A stretch of DNA of 64,000 nt from Adiantum capillus-veneris (taxonomy: Eukaryota > Streptophyta > Polypodiopsida > Polypodiales > Pteridaceae). Positions 1-63,997 of the stretch are shown piece by piece. Under the pieces are notes generated by a model. It was given only the letters and a program-made list of their open reading frames with translations. It had not been told where the DNA came from and ran no database searches. Within the stretch, counting starts at the first letter, position 1. Every line of letters begins with the position of its first letter. The stretch covers positions 90,607,160-90,671,159 of the forward strand of contig CM043957.1 of assembly GCA_014529385.2 (NCBI GenBank), given 5' to 3'. Both the position numbers and the translations under genes were made by a program.

Positions 1-77
1 GCACCCACATCAAGACGCATAGATCCATTACAATTCCAGGCAGCAACTTGGAGTGTGGTCCCATAAGTCTCGCACCG
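1..77 (-). CDS. LINE ORF2, first codons of the endonuclease (partial)
   Basis: Directly after the ORF1 stop (TGA, 80-78) the same minus-strand frame stays open to the left edge. After 13 codons it reaches the WNCNG motif that starts the endonuclease/exonuclease/phosphatase domain, followed by RLDVG as in LINE-3. No ATG precedes WNCNG in this frame. Everything further downstream lies outside the window. Confidence 0.7.
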
Positions 78-971
78 TCATGTGGAGCGTTGCTCCAGTA
101 TTACCACTCTTCCATCTCGGTAAAAGGCAATCTTGCCTTTTCCTCTTGCCGCTCTAATCTCCGGCATTACCTCCTGCATATGAGCGATCTGTGAGAGGGT
201 AAGATCATCTCCAAGAAAGATGCCCGTCTCTTTAAGAGTTGGCCTTTTCTTCAAGAAGGTCTTCTTCGCTTCCATGGAGGGAAAACGGAGGATGAGTGCC
301 CTTTGTTTTGAGGTTTCCCCACTGCTTCCATTTCTCTTTATGTTGCCCACTCTCCAAGCTATCGTGTACGTCAGCTCATGAATCCCCATCAAGGCCATGA
401 GTTCTTTTACCTCTTCGTCCACATTGTCTTTGTCTTTAAGACCGCAAATTCTCACATGTAAAGTGCGCATATGTCTTCTTTGCTCCTCCTTTAGTGTCAG
501 ATTAATGATAGTGGGTGTGGACGTGGACGCTATCTCCTTGCCTTTTCCTTTCTTGGCAACCTCGATCCATTTCTCGGCCTCATCCTCCTTCTGTTGAGTT
601 TTTGTAAGAACATCTACCCAAGAAGTCGTCATCTCTTTGTGTTGCTCTTCTCCCTCTTTGATGGCCCGTACTTGCTCCTTGATCGTGTTGATTTCTTCGA
701 TTACTGAGGGTTGCAATTCGCCCTCTTCCAGTGTGTTTCTTGATCGTGCTTTGGCGAGATCCTTCTTGAGTGACGCAATCTCTTCATCCCGAGTGGTCAC
801 CCGATCTTCCAGTGCATTTATCTTGCTTTCTTGGATCAACACGCGTCCTTCGAGCATTTTTATTGTGCCCAATAGATTGCGGTTCATCTTGGTAATGGTC
901 TCCGTTGTTTCCTCTTTGCACTTTTGAATGGCATCCTCTAAGGGGTCGGCTTTATCACTGTGCTTCCTCAT
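78..971 (-). CDS. LINE ORF1 protein (coiled-coil, nucleic-acid-binding)
   Basis: An open 297-codon frame from an ATG at 971 to a TGA at 78-80. Residues about 20-110 are heptad-rich and charged, fitting a coiled coil. Residues about 165-290 form a basic globular domain also present in the ORF1s at 36227-37147, 42437-42964 and 50081-50595, with conserved segments such as LHVRICGLKD, RALILRFPS, FLKKRPTLK and IFLGDDLTL. By analogy with L1 ORF1p this would be the RNA chaperone that packages LINE RNA. I infer that role from position and domain pattern, not from a recognised motif. The frame is intact. The stop is TGA followed by CGG, and ORF2 continues in the same frame. Confidence 0.85.
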   Translation of the reverse strand: MRKHSDKADPLEDAIQKCKEETTETITKMNRNLLGTIKMLEGRVLIQESKINALEDRVTTRDEEIASLKKDLAKARSRNTLEEGELQPSVIEEINTIKEQVRAIKEGEEQHKEMTTSWVDVLTKTQQKEDEAEKWIEVAKKGKGKEIASTSTPTIINLTLKEEQRRHMRTLHVRICGLKDKDNVDEEVKELMALMGIHELTYTIAWRVGNIKRNGSSGETSKQRALILRFPSMEAKKTFLKKRPTLKETGIFLGDDLTLSQIAHMQEVMPEIRAARGKGKIAFYRDGRVVILEQRST

Positions 972-1172
972 GCTTAATCGCCGCCCGGAAAACGAGAGCC
1001 ACTAAGCGCACATATGTTTCCACAATATGCATACATTGTCTCCCGCATCAAGCATACATTTTACCCTTGCAATTTCTGCAAAATCTGCAAAAAGGTATGC
1101 TATCTGAATTTCTGAATTTTCTTGAGGTGTGAATTCTCTGCTGGAAAATTGCTGGACCTGTACCTGCCCGCC

Positions 1173-1290
1173 GGGGGGGGGGGGGGGGGGGGGGGGGGAT
1201 ACAAGGCAAAGCAGAAAATGAAAATGCAGAGGCAGCGGGGCTGGCTGCAGAAAATGCAGGGGGCAGCAGGGCACAACGGGGGTGGCTGGG

Positions 1291-1328
<38 letters not shown>

Positions 1329-1377
1329 CGCGAGGGAGAGCGAGAGAGAGGGCAGCGTGAGGGGGGGGGGGGGGGGG
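1173..1377. repeat. Long poly-G runs in the LINE-0 leader
   Basis: Three pure G runs are separated by GA-rich sequence: 26 G (1173-1198), 34 G (1292-1325) and 17 G (1361-1377). GAGA repeats follow up to about 1428. On the LINE's own strand this is a C- and CT-rich 5' leader. Overlapping polyproline/polyglycine reading frames here are artefacts. Confidence 0.9.
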
Positions 1378-1475
1378 CTGGCTGGGCGAGGGGGCAGCAC
1401 GAGGGAGTAGAGAGAGAGGGAGAGAGAGATTTACTTATTGGCCAAGAGCTCAAGTTGCATTGTTTTTGTTTGTAG

Positions 1476-54092
<52,617 letters not shown>

Positions 54093-54614
54093 GTCCTGTT
54101 TTTTTCAAAATGCATGCATAATAGCTCACCATATGTAGACATATACATACATTTTGATCTGTAATCATGGATGTAGCAAATATGAGTCTAATCATACCTG
54201 AAGCTTGCATCTCTCAGTTTGTATGTGCACATTGATCTTTTACATACCTGGTGTGTACACATGCTATCTCGATTATTTTTAACGTAGAGGAGGCTGTTTG
54301 CTTCAAAAGATTAATTTTTTACGTGGGAGCTAGAAGGGGGTACCAGCTGGAAACAATTCTAAAAAAACTCAATTGATGCGAGCACAGGCGGAGATGTCAC
54401 GTGAGAAAGTGAAGGCGAAGGCAGCTGATGGGGGCCCGTTTACGTCCTTCAAGTGTCTAGCCACACACGTGTGGAAGGTGGCAGGTAGGCCGAGAGCACT
54501 CAGAGCAGACAAGCAAGTTGTCGAGAGGGCGGAGAGCAACGAGCGACGAGGGTGCCGTGGAGATGTGTAGAATTACCTTTTTATATTTATGTGGACGAGA
54601 TGCAGTCAACGAAC
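54093..54614 (+). other. USP intron, no gene seen
   Basis: No recognisable element or domain. Confidence 0.5.
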
Positions 54615-54700
54615 TGCATTGGGTGAAATGGTTAGTGCAGCGCCCTTAGTTCAAAGAACTTTACCGCAAGAGTTCGAACCCTCTCTACTCAGGGGAGTTT
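54615..54700 (+). mobile_element. tRNA-derived SINE-like head
   Basis: A-box-like GAAATGGTTAGTGCAG (54625-54640) and a canonical B box AGTTCGAACC (54671-54680) about 40 bp apart, as in pol III promoters of tRNA-derived SINEs. Ends and target duplication are not defined. Confidence 0.45.
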
Positions 54701-55390
54701 TTGGCTGGAACCCATACAAGGGCTGGTTGAGGCGTGGAGCATCTGCCAAGATTTGTTGCCAACTATAATAAAACAAGCTGAGATTTTGGTAGCGTATTGC
54801 AATTTTTTTCCCTTTGTTTCTTCCTTGTGCTTACTTGGATCAGGTTCAAGAATCTGCCGCTTGTAAAAGGTTGTATGCCTGAAAGTCAACAGCTTTCTCT
54901 TTTCCGTGTCTTAACGTAGATCTTTAGATGATCCGGTTGTTGTAACCAGTCTCAAGTTGTACAGCCAGTGGTGAAGACTATGCACCATAGTATTGCGTAG
55001 AAATCAAAACAACAGCTGCTGAAGAGGAGGACACATCAGGAGACGGCGGACCCTGAAGAATAGGGTCCCTGCCTGTCTGCCTTTGCCTTTTCTTTGCTTC
55101 CCTCCTAGGGCTCTCTGCCTCTGACCTTCCGGGTATCTATAGATACTTGTGTCTGCTTCTCCTAAACATCTGTCTGTGGTATCTTCTGTGGATGTTCCAC
55201 CCTTGGTTTAAATCCAATTACCATGCATCCTGCTTTGCCGGAAACAAAACAATGTCCTAGGAACCCAATAAAGAAGACTCTTTAAAGAATTGTCTCCTCC
55301 ATGTATCATAGGGAGAGATAAGCGAGGAGGGTTCCTCAGAAAGGAGGGGTGAAGAATGATTTGGACAGTTGGATGTATACGCCATCAGGC
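54701..55390 (+). other. USP intron, no gene seen
   Basis: No coding match. A CT-rich stretch lies at about 55071-55130. Confidence 0.5.
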
Positions 55391-57835
55391 TATACGCAGA
55401 GGATATACTCGGGGATTTCAATGCTAGGAAAGCATGTCATAAGGCATCCTTCTTTGACACTGTCGAGGAGCTTGATGAGAGATGGGGCTCTTCAGGACCT
55501 TAGAGGATGCTGAGGAGTTTATAGAGTATGGAAGATACCTGATTGAGATGGGCACAGCAAATGGATTGGCCATTTGGAATGGCCTTTATAGATACTCCTC
55601 TTCAGGCAGCTTTACTTACTTCCCCTCGTAGACATGGTGCTAGCATTGTGGATTATGTTTTGGCTCCCACACATTTAGGACTTATCAATCTCGCTGAGAC
55701 CTGTAGGAGTGGCTATAGATCATGCTCATATATCTTTTGCAGTAGATATTACTTACTCTATTGGTGACTTTCATCATACAGCACATCACCATCCGGGATA
55801 CCATACAACAGAGCTTTATACTCTTCTAGCAAGGGAGAACGCCCATAGACCCTTGTAACGCCTTGTTAGAGCTATTGAAAGAAATTATATACACAGTGGC
55901 AGCCACAGCTTTTCCTCACTGTCAGCTTATTATGAGACCAGTCTGGGAGCATGCCTCATAATAGTTGGTATGATGATGAGTGCCAATAGACGAGAGCCCG
56001 GCTACAGAGAGAGGTGACTTTGGGACATCTCACATTGGTAGTCATGTATACTCTTTCAACGCCTTATACTGTGAAAGAAGAGAGTTTTCTTAGCTCAGCT
56101 TGAGAAAGATATCTATTAGATGCTCTTGAGGAAGGACTCTAGGGAGGCTTGGAAACTCTTTAGAGAGCACTACAGAGACATGGACACAATATGTATCCTC
56201 TTTTACACAGTAGCAGAGCATCTAGAGACATAGAGTGTACACCTAGATGCGTTAAATGCTTGTGTACATGATAGTGGGTTCTCCATCGCTCTTGGAAAAA
56301 CCAAGCTGATGGTTTTCATTACTACAACAGAGTGGGTCAGGAGATCGATTAGCTCTTGAGTCATTGTGACAATTGGCTAGTGAAGATGACACTTCATGTT
56401 TGCTTGCACATATATCATCTTGCTTTGAGCTACCTTGGTTTAGTATGGACAAGTGGATCTTTTGCTAGTATTCTATGGATGCACCATCCCTCACCCTCAA
56501 AATTCAGATATTAGCAGGATTATTAGGCATGATCTCATTCAGCTGGGTACTAGGAGGACTTGGCTGTCTCTGTCATAGGCGTTGGGGACAAAGATGGCTT
56601 TTTAACGAGACCATCTTCACCACATGACAGATGATGGGCTTTTCTCAAGCTCCAAGCATATGGACACCCACCTATCTCATGGAATTAGAAGTGTTATTCG
56701 GAAAATTTCAATGAAGGTAAACGATCTTCTCATTTTAGAGAAGCCCAAAGGATAGAACACCTTGGAGGAAATGGAAACAAAATGCCATAGCTAAGAAATA
56801 TGGGGAGTTGTCATAAAAGCCGGCTAAATCTACTCCAACGAAGGAGTCGTCCACTGACAACTTGGGGGTCACTCTTAGTGTATCTTGACGCTGGGAGAAT
56901 TGCTAAGGCTAGACCTAGCCTTTGAAATGATTTGCATAAAAATTCTTGAGGGAAACTATACTCTTCCAGTGAAGAAGGTAGGAGACTATTGCAATGGTGA
57001 ATAGGGAAACACCAATTTACCTATTGAGAGTATGCTAGTTAAATCCATGGCCATACTAAACAGCGGAATGGGTGTTGCCATCGCAATCGAAAAAGTTTGG
57101 GAATCTTGCAAAAAACTTGCCATTTGAAAAACAAGCATGTAATTGCAAGTTGCAGATGGACATGTGGAAAAACCGGTGGGATTGTCAAAGGGGGTTGTAG
57201 TCAATTATAGATGATTCTGGGAGCAAGTGAAAGGCTGGGCAGGTTTCGCAATCGAAAAAGTTTGGGAATCTTGCAAAAAACTTGCCATTTGAAAAACAAG
57301 CATGTAATTGCAACTTGCAGATGGACATGTGGAAAAACCGGTGGGATTGTCAAAGGGGGTTGTAGTCAATTATAGATGATTCTGGGAGCAAGAGAAAGGC
57401 TGGGCAGGTTTCCGCCTTATTACATGGAAGTCAAACCCTTGTTAAAAAAAAAAACTCAATGTCATCCTTGATATTTATAAATGACAAGTTTCGAATCTTT
57501 ACGATGTTACTGGTATAATTCTATCTTTCTCACCTTTTTCACCCTCTGCATTCAGCTACGCGCCTCATCTCAACAATTGGAGAGAGAGACTGGTCGATAC
57601 AAAGGTATACCCCAGAGGAGAGATTATGCCAGGTTTGCCAGAAAGAGCCAGAGACAAAGGAGCATTATATCTTGGCAATGCACAACATACTATGAGATCC
57701 ACTTACTTTTTCATTGCTTATTCAAAGAGGGCTTTGGCCCCTTATCCCACATCATGATTAATATGATCAGAGGTGCCTATGTCTCTTCTTGCTGGAGATC
57801 CATAAACTTGGAGAGAGAGAGAGAGTGAAATGAAC
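55391..57835 (+). mobile_element. LINE-5: heavily decayed LINE, interrupted
   Basis: Collinear ORF2 fragments: GDFNARK, EYGRYLIEMGTANGLAI, FPRRHGASIVDYVLAP, NSWYDDEC, LGKTKLMVF (RT, catalytic box missing), then after an 840-bp insertion RASSQQLERETGRYKGIP, TTYYEI and FHCLFKEGFGPL. Large internal deletions and many stops. One of the oldest LINEs here. Confidence 0.8.
56709..57552. mobile_element. Unclassified insertion in LINE-5 with a 165-bp tandem duplication
   Basis: It separates IRKI from RASSQQLE in LINE-5. Inside, 57081-57245 is repeated almost perfectly as 57246-57410. An A11 run lies at about 57446. No terminal repeats or coding matches, and clear target duplications were not found. 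Confidence 0.5.
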
Positions 57836-58450
57836 TAGATGGAGGATCTCCCAATGACATGGTGGACGCTCGTCGGACGACAAACTATCCGACCATAGCC
57901 ACCATCTGGAAGCACCCCCTCGCTGGGGCCAGCGTCCGAGGATGTAAGAGAGCACCAGAAGACTCGACGTCCCATACCACCCGGCCTCATCTCCTCGAGG
58001 TGGCTTCGTGCACTCCTAACCTTACGGGCTAACTACTGCCACTCTGCTAGTGGGGGTCGATCCTTGCCAATGAGGCCTTGACCTGCTTTTATAAAAGTGA
58101 TCGGCCACACTGACCAGGTTCACACTGCGTCCACCCGGACTGTGGACACCTACCCCGATGGTGTGATAGATTGGATCCCCTCTTCTACAATTGGGACACA
58201 ACATAGTGAAACGAAATGGAGGAAGGATTTCGCGCTACACGGACCACCTATGGACACTCATCGGCAGACAAACACCCGACCATAGCCACCATATGGCATA
58301 ACCCCTTGTTGGGGCGAGTGTCCGAGAAGGTAGGTGTGCACCTGGAAGACCTGGCGTCCCATACCACCCGGCCTCACCTCCTCAAGGTGACCTCACACAC
58401 TTCTAGCGTTGCATGCTAACCACAGGCACTCTACCAGTAGGGGTAGAGTA
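57826..58450 (-). repeat. Two diverged SINE-like units
   Basis: 57826-58064 and 58208-58450 are direct repeats sharing CCGACCATAGCCACCAT, GTCCCATACCACCCGGCCTC and a tail with CTAAC..CACTCT. On the minus strand unit 1 contains TAGCAGAGTGG, a match to the pol III A-box consensus, and unit 2 has TGGTAGAGTGC. The B box is degenerate. Confidence 0.45.
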
Positions 58451-58550
58451 ACCAGTAATGTCCATAGTCTCCGCATCTGTAGCATAAAATGGGCCGATTG
58501 GATGGACGAAACGGTAGACGAGGTGGTCTCTACTCCCGCTGCATGGAGGT

Positions 58551-60025
58551 TGAAACCGGCCTGTTCAATCCAAAAAGGGCGGTAGACTTTACTTCAAACC
58601 TTGATTTAGCTTTCACCCATTATTAGTCGTCTATTTTACTTGTACTTTCAAGACACAACAAAGGGGAGAGGGATACAGGCTGCTAGATTGCACGTGTATG
58701 AGTAGACGGACACCAGATTGGCCCCTAACTTAGGCGCCCCTTTCGGTATTTCTTTATTGTTCAAAAGAGGGAATAAACGTTGTGGATCCCTACAAGCTGC
58801 CCCACACAAACTCGGCTGAATTTCCACTGTTCCAGCCCGATTTTGGCAGCATAACTGTACTAGAACCCTTCACAGTCAGTATTCCCACGCATTGGATGAC
58901 TTTCCCGACGCATACGGGCACTTTGCAAAACCTGGCGAGAATCTGCAGCACGCTGAATTCTCTGTTTTCAGCCCTGAAAATGCGCCAGATCACCTGTACA
59001 GCGGTCCCCTTGCGTCCCCGAACCTCCTGGGGGTATTAGGGTCCGTTTAGGGCCAAAACCCTAAACCTGCAAAAATACACAGCAGGCTGTAATTTACTGT
59101 TTCGGGCTCCGTTTCGCGTGCCGGTCGCATCCGTAGCAAGTCCTCGAGCTCCCGCACCTGTAGGGCTACTTGCCCTTTGAATCGGACGAGATTTCTGGCA
59201 TGAAACCTCTCTGAATTCACCTGTACCTGCGGGGGGATTAGCCGCTAGCTAATCCAGTACCTGTGCAAGAGGCTCTTGCCTCGGCAATCACGCATGAACC
59301 CACACAACTGTACATTGGTCAAATGAACACCCCCTAGAGGGGCATAACATACTGTCAAAGGGGAGAGAGAGGGCAGTGCGTAGCGTGCAGGGCATCACTC
59401 CTGGCACCGCACTGTGCATAAGAGGGAAAGCAAGCACTCCATAGCTCTTAACCTGTGACAAATCTGAAAATGAGCCTCTCCCAGCTTAAAATTCAGCGCC
59501 ACTTCTTGTTGCATGAGGCAAGTGCACCAGAATGTGCCACTTGGCACATTTACAAGCATTTTCCCGTTTCGGGGTTGCCGTCTAAAAATATCCCAACCGG
59601 TTGCCCAGTTGACTTCACGGCAGAGTAAGAAAATGTTCCCCTTGTCATTCCGGAGGTAATGACGTCAATACATTTTCAGGTCCCAAAATAGCAGTTCCCT
59701 AAATTTTAGGAGATGCTGCCATTGTATCTTTCTAGGTCATCCGACCCTCTTTGTACACTGCGGCCACATCCAGAACTGAAATGTAGCCTCTGTAGCAAAG
59801 AATTCCACTTTGGCTAGTCAATGACCCCACTTGGCTAACCATAGTCCTTGTCCAACCTTAGTGCTCTCTTGCCCTCAGGCCTGGACTCCCTCTGGACAGT
59901 TCCACACTAGCTATGCAATGCAGGGCAGTTAGATTTCCCGAGGGGTGTTTCCAAAAAGTGAAAGTAAATAGATAATAAGAAAGAAATCAACAAAAAGGAT
60001 AGATAGTAGTCACACGCTGGTGACA
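58551..60025 (-). repeat. Element F 3' LTR
   Basis: 1475 bp, closely matching solo LTR E. The flank GAGGT (58546-58550) is the presumed target duplication. It contains the GGGGCGCC block near 58733 (reverse) and an AATAAAGAAATACC segment. Confidence 0.92.
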
Positions 60026-60038
60026 TACCCCCCTCTTG
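60026..60038 (-). other. Polypurine tract of element F
   Basis: Minus strand CAAGAGGGGGGTA directly before the LTR, the same tract as in B and C. Confidence 0.82.
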
Positions 60039-60595
60039 AAATCTCAAACGTCCTCGTTTGCATCTATGTCGTACATGCTTACTGTCAACACTGATGTATT
60101 CAACACCTGTCGACACATACGATACATACATGCTCATTGTCAACCCTGGTGTATTCAACACCTCGTCGACTCATGTATTGCTTGCGTGTGAACCCTGTCC
60201 CAATGACATAGTGGTAGCTTCGCACTCTTCCATTGCTTTGAGTCACTAACTTTCCAATGACAAAATGGTAGCTGCACATTTTGCCACTGTCTTATAGTAC
60301 ACGTTGGATCCCGTAACACTTCGAGCATACCCAAACTGATAGTTTAAGAATGCAGTTACACATGTACTCTTCAATAGAAGTAATCACTGTATCCTTGACA
60401 AACTGACAAGAAATACTCACTTCTATAGCACTAACCAAACTTTTGGACATTCCATAAGAGCAATTTCCAAACTGACAATCTGTACAGCTCTAACATTCAT
60501 GTAACAGGTATTTGATTTGAGCTCACTTTAAATACCATGTACATCATTTGTTTCAGAAGCCATTGTCACACTGACAATCCATGTAGCTTTGAAAC
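60039..60595 (-). other. Element F 3' noncoding region
   Basis: No coding match. A unit of about 55 bp (GTATTCAACACC, TGTCAACNCTG) is tandemly repeated at about 60075-60175. Confidence 0.6.
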
Positions 60596-61545
60596 TCAAG
60601 GGGTCAAGGTAGGTTGCAAATCGAAAGCTTCCAGGTAAAGTGATAACACAGTTGGTGACTCTGCAAGTTCACCTTCTTCCATCCACTTAGCATCCATTGG
60701 TGGATAGTTTCTGAACTTTACTAAGGAACGCCTAGCAACCTTGCCTTTCACTTTCCTTTCTTTGTGTGCCAAAATCTGTTCCGGGACCAAGATCTCGTCA
60801 AGTTCCTCGACTTCCGGCTGATCTTCAGCTGGCATATCTTCTGGCACATCACCCACATAGGGTCTGAGAAGACTCACATGAAATGCATTGCGAATCTTCC
60901 AACTGTCAGGCAATTTCAGCCTATATGCAACATCACTGATTATGTCGCATACTTGAAAAGGCCCATAGTAACGCATGCTGAGCTTTGGAAACAGTCTTTC
61001 CTTGCCCTTCATCTTCTTTAACCTTGCCTTTTCAAAGCGTAAAAGCACCCAATCACCAAGTGAATATACCACTTCACGACGGTGACGATCAGCTGCTTTC
61101 TTTTGCTCTTCCTGAGTCCTTTCTAAGGCCACTTTGACCTTCTTGTACATTTCATCCATGTCCTGAACATACTTATCTGCTTCAAATATCTTGTCCTTTG
61201 TATGCAGTATGGGAGGAACTTTCTTGCCACCTTCAACTATCTCAAAGGGTGCCTTGCCAGTTGATGAATGCACTGTATTATTGTATGCATACTCCACCAA
61301 TGGCAAATACTGCTCCCACTTTCCTTTATGCTCTGACACATAACACTTCAGCAGATCTAGGACAGTAGAATTTGCCTCTTCTGACTGCCCATCTGTTTGA
61401 GGATGAAATGACGAAGAGAATTTGAGCGTGGTGCCCATATTCTCAAACAGGCCTCTCCAGAACAAACTTGTCATGCGTGGATCACGGTCGCTAACAATCG
61501 ACTGTGGCATGCCATGATACTTGAAAATATTGCTCATAAACAAGC
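60596..61545 (-). pseudogene. Element F integrase core, C-terminal and chromodomain-like region
   Basis: Open from the frameshift near 61550 to the stop at 60596: MARLFMSNIFKYHGMPQ, the second acid in SDRDPRMTSLFW, the third in QTDGQSEEAN, VEYAYNNTVHSSTGKAPFEI, the GPY-like SMRYYGPFQVCDIISDVAYR, HNAFHVSLLRPYVGDV-like, and the chromodomain-like RRSLVKFRNYPPMDAKWMEE. It integrates cDNA, and the tail likely directs it to heterochromatin. Aligns with C 28129-28981. Confidence 0.92.
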
Positions 61546-62145
61546 GTGCCATCTGATCTGGCTTATCTTCTTCCTGACAGGAATAAAATGAGCCTGTTTG
61601 CTGAATCTGCAAATAATGGTCCAAATACCATCGTTTCCTGTCTGCGTTCTTGGAAGATCAAAGATAAAATCCATAGCAATACTTTCCCATGGTTTATCTG
61701 GAATAGGTAGTGGTTGCAATAACCCTGGTGCCTTTTGCCTGTCAAACTTGACCTTTTGGCATATTAGGCATTCTCGCACAAAGGCATCCACATCCCTTCT
61801 CAATGTAGGCCAATAGAAGAATGTCTCAACCGCTTTAACTGTAGCATCGATACCACGATGCCCTGCATACGGTGGGACATGACTCTCTTCCATGACTTTG
61901 CGTCGCAATGGCTTTGTGACACACAATCTGCCATGCATCATCATGAACCCGTCTTTAAGAAGATAGTGTTCATGACGTTGTCCATCCATTAGTTGCTCGA
62001 AGACCCTTGCAAAATCTTCATCATTTGCATACTGTTCTCTCATATCATCAAGTTCATGATGATAAGGAATCGACACAGCTGAAATTTGTGGCTTCCTTGA
62101 CAAGGCATCAGCCACAACGTTCTTCTTGTCTTCCACATGCACAAT
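61534..62145 (-). pseudogene. Element F RNase H tail and integrase N-terminus
   Basis: Begins after the shared amber: IVHVEDKKNVVADALSRK, then the HHCC zinc finger (HVPPYAGHRG ... CLICQKVKFDRQK) and the first core acid in IAMDFIFDLPRTQTG. A frameshift at about 61550, within RKK/DKPDQ, separates it from the rest of integrase. Confidence 0.92.
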
Positions 62146-63733
62146 CTAAAAATGAAACATGGACAAGGTATTTGCCCATCGCATATGCTTCTCAGATAAC
62201 TTTGTCTGTGTCAAGAAGTATCGCAAGGTCTGATGGTCCGTTTGGACAACAAAATCTGCACCTAGCAGGTAGTGTTTCCAACTTAAGAGCGCATGAATCA
62301 CAGCCAGTAGCTCTTTCTCATAGACCTGCATGGTCATCTCTGGCCCTTGCAAAATTCTGCTCTCATAGGCTACTACCCTGCCATCTTGCATTAGCACAGC
62401 ACCAATGCTACTACCGCAGGCGTCACACTGGACCACAAATGACTTCCTAAGATCTGGCAACACAATGACTGGATCTGAAGTCATCTTTTCCTTTAAGAGA
62501 TTAAAAGCTGAAATCTCTTTCTGTGTCCATCTAAAGGTGACTGCCTTCTTTTGAAGAGCATGTAAAGGTGAAGCAATCTCAGCGAAATTTCGGATAAATC
62601 TTCTGTAATAGGAGCATAGTCCCAAAAAGCTTCGGACATCATGCACTGTCTTCAAATTTGGCCATGACTTGATCGCTTCAACTTTTGCAAGATCCATTTT
62701 GACACCATCTTTTGAGACAATGTGTCCCAGAAAGTGAATCTCTTCCAGAAAAAACTCACGTTTCTTTGCATTGATGAGCAACCTATGACTGCGTAGCTCT
62801 TTGAACACAATGGCCAAGTGATGCCTATGCTCCTCTTCATTCTTTGAGTAGACTATCATGTCATCAAAGAATGTACCAACAAACTGCTGGTGTGGACGGA
62901 AAATTCTGTCCATCATCCTATTGAACGTAGCAGGAGCATTTGTGAGACCAAAGGGCATCACTAAAAATTCGTAAAGGCCAAACGTCGTTCTAAAAGCAGT
63001 CTTGTGCACATCCTCTGATCTAATGCGGATCTGATGGTACCCACTCTTTAGATCTATCCTGCTAAACATAGGTGCTCCTTCTAATTTGTCCATAATATCA
63101 TCAATTCTAGGTATAGGAAACCTATTCTTGATGGTATTCTTGTTCAGTGCACGGTAGTCGATGCACATACGCCATGAGCCATCCTTTTTCTGCACCAACA
63201 ACACTGGAGAACAGAATGGAGATGAACTGGGCTGAATCAGCCCCTTTTCTAACAGCTCCTGTACTTGGCCCATTATCTCTTTCTGCTGAGCCGCACTAAC
63301 CCTGTATGGAGGCTTATTTGGTGGGCTGCTGCCTGGCACCAAATCTATCGCATGGTCCTCGGGTCTCTCTGGCGGTAATTGAGACGGCAATGAATCGGAA
63401 AAACAGTCACTATACTGTTGTAAAAACATTGACCTTTCTTTATCTAGCACAGATAAATTTGATTCATCACAATCTGACACTTCACGTGCAAAAACCAAGT
63501 ACGCAGAAAGATGCTTTTTCATTACAGAAGTAATAGCAGAAGCTGATACAGTAGGAATAGACTCCCCTTTAAGCTTTACATCCAGAATGTGAGTCTTTCC
63601 CCTGCTTTGTACAGTGATCTTTTTGTTGTAGGCATCCAGGATTCCCTGTACACGAAACAACCAAGGAATACCTAACAACACATCACATCCGTCCAGTGGC
63701 ATGATGTAAAATTCTTCAGCATCTACATAGGAC
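62146..63733 (-). pseudogene. Element F reverse transcriptase and RNase H
   Basis: About 530 open codons. Protease end (DVLLGIPWLF), RT motifs [48 protein letters not shown], catalytic FFDDMIVYS, FLGHIV, FLGLCSYYRRFIRNF. RNase H: QCDACG, YESRI, VYEKELLAVIHAL, QTDHQTLRYF. It ends at TAG (62148-62146) between MFHF and IVHV. All catalytic Asp/Glu residues are present. Confidence 0.94.
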
Positions 63734-63997
63734 TGGATATGTAGACAACTTTCCAATGATGGGTGTCACGGCCTCTGTATGGCCAGGACATGCCAAACCT
63801 GCCTCTGCTGTATACCCCATCTCTTCAGGTCTGATTCCCAACTTTGAAGCCAATTCTGGGGAAATAAAGTTGGCTTTAGCACCTGGATCAAAGAAGATAA
63901 GCACTGTTTGATCCCTGACCTTTCCCCATGCTCTGCAAAGCTCACTTGCATCTGAATTTGGCTTATCACCCACCATATCTGGCACTAGACCAGCCAT
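63734..63997 (-). pseudogene. Element F protease
   Basis: TVLIFFDPGAKANFISPELA is the retropepsin active-site loop, with D-P-G where D-S/T-G is usual. ITPIIGKL follows. A one- or two-base indel near 63735 shifts into the RT frame. Upstream gag is outside the window. Confidence 0.85.

Larger units (their letters stand above)
1..1430 (-). mobile_element. LINE-0: 5' half of an L1-like LINE, antisense
   Basis: The minus strand reads, from right to left, a CT- and C-rich 5' leader (about 1430 to 972), a complete ORF1 (971-78), and the first codons of ORF2, which runs off the left edge. The arrangement matches LINE-2 and LINE-3 on the + strand, which have CT-rich leaders before their ORF1. The element lies only about 45 bp upstream of the first visible USP exon, so it sits in antisense orientation in a USP intron. 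Its 3' end and target duplication are outside the window. Confidence 0.85.

Noticed and set aside
60058-60249. Small + strand frame of 63 codons.
   Set aside because: It lies in the tandem-repeat 3' noncoding region of element F and has no homologue.
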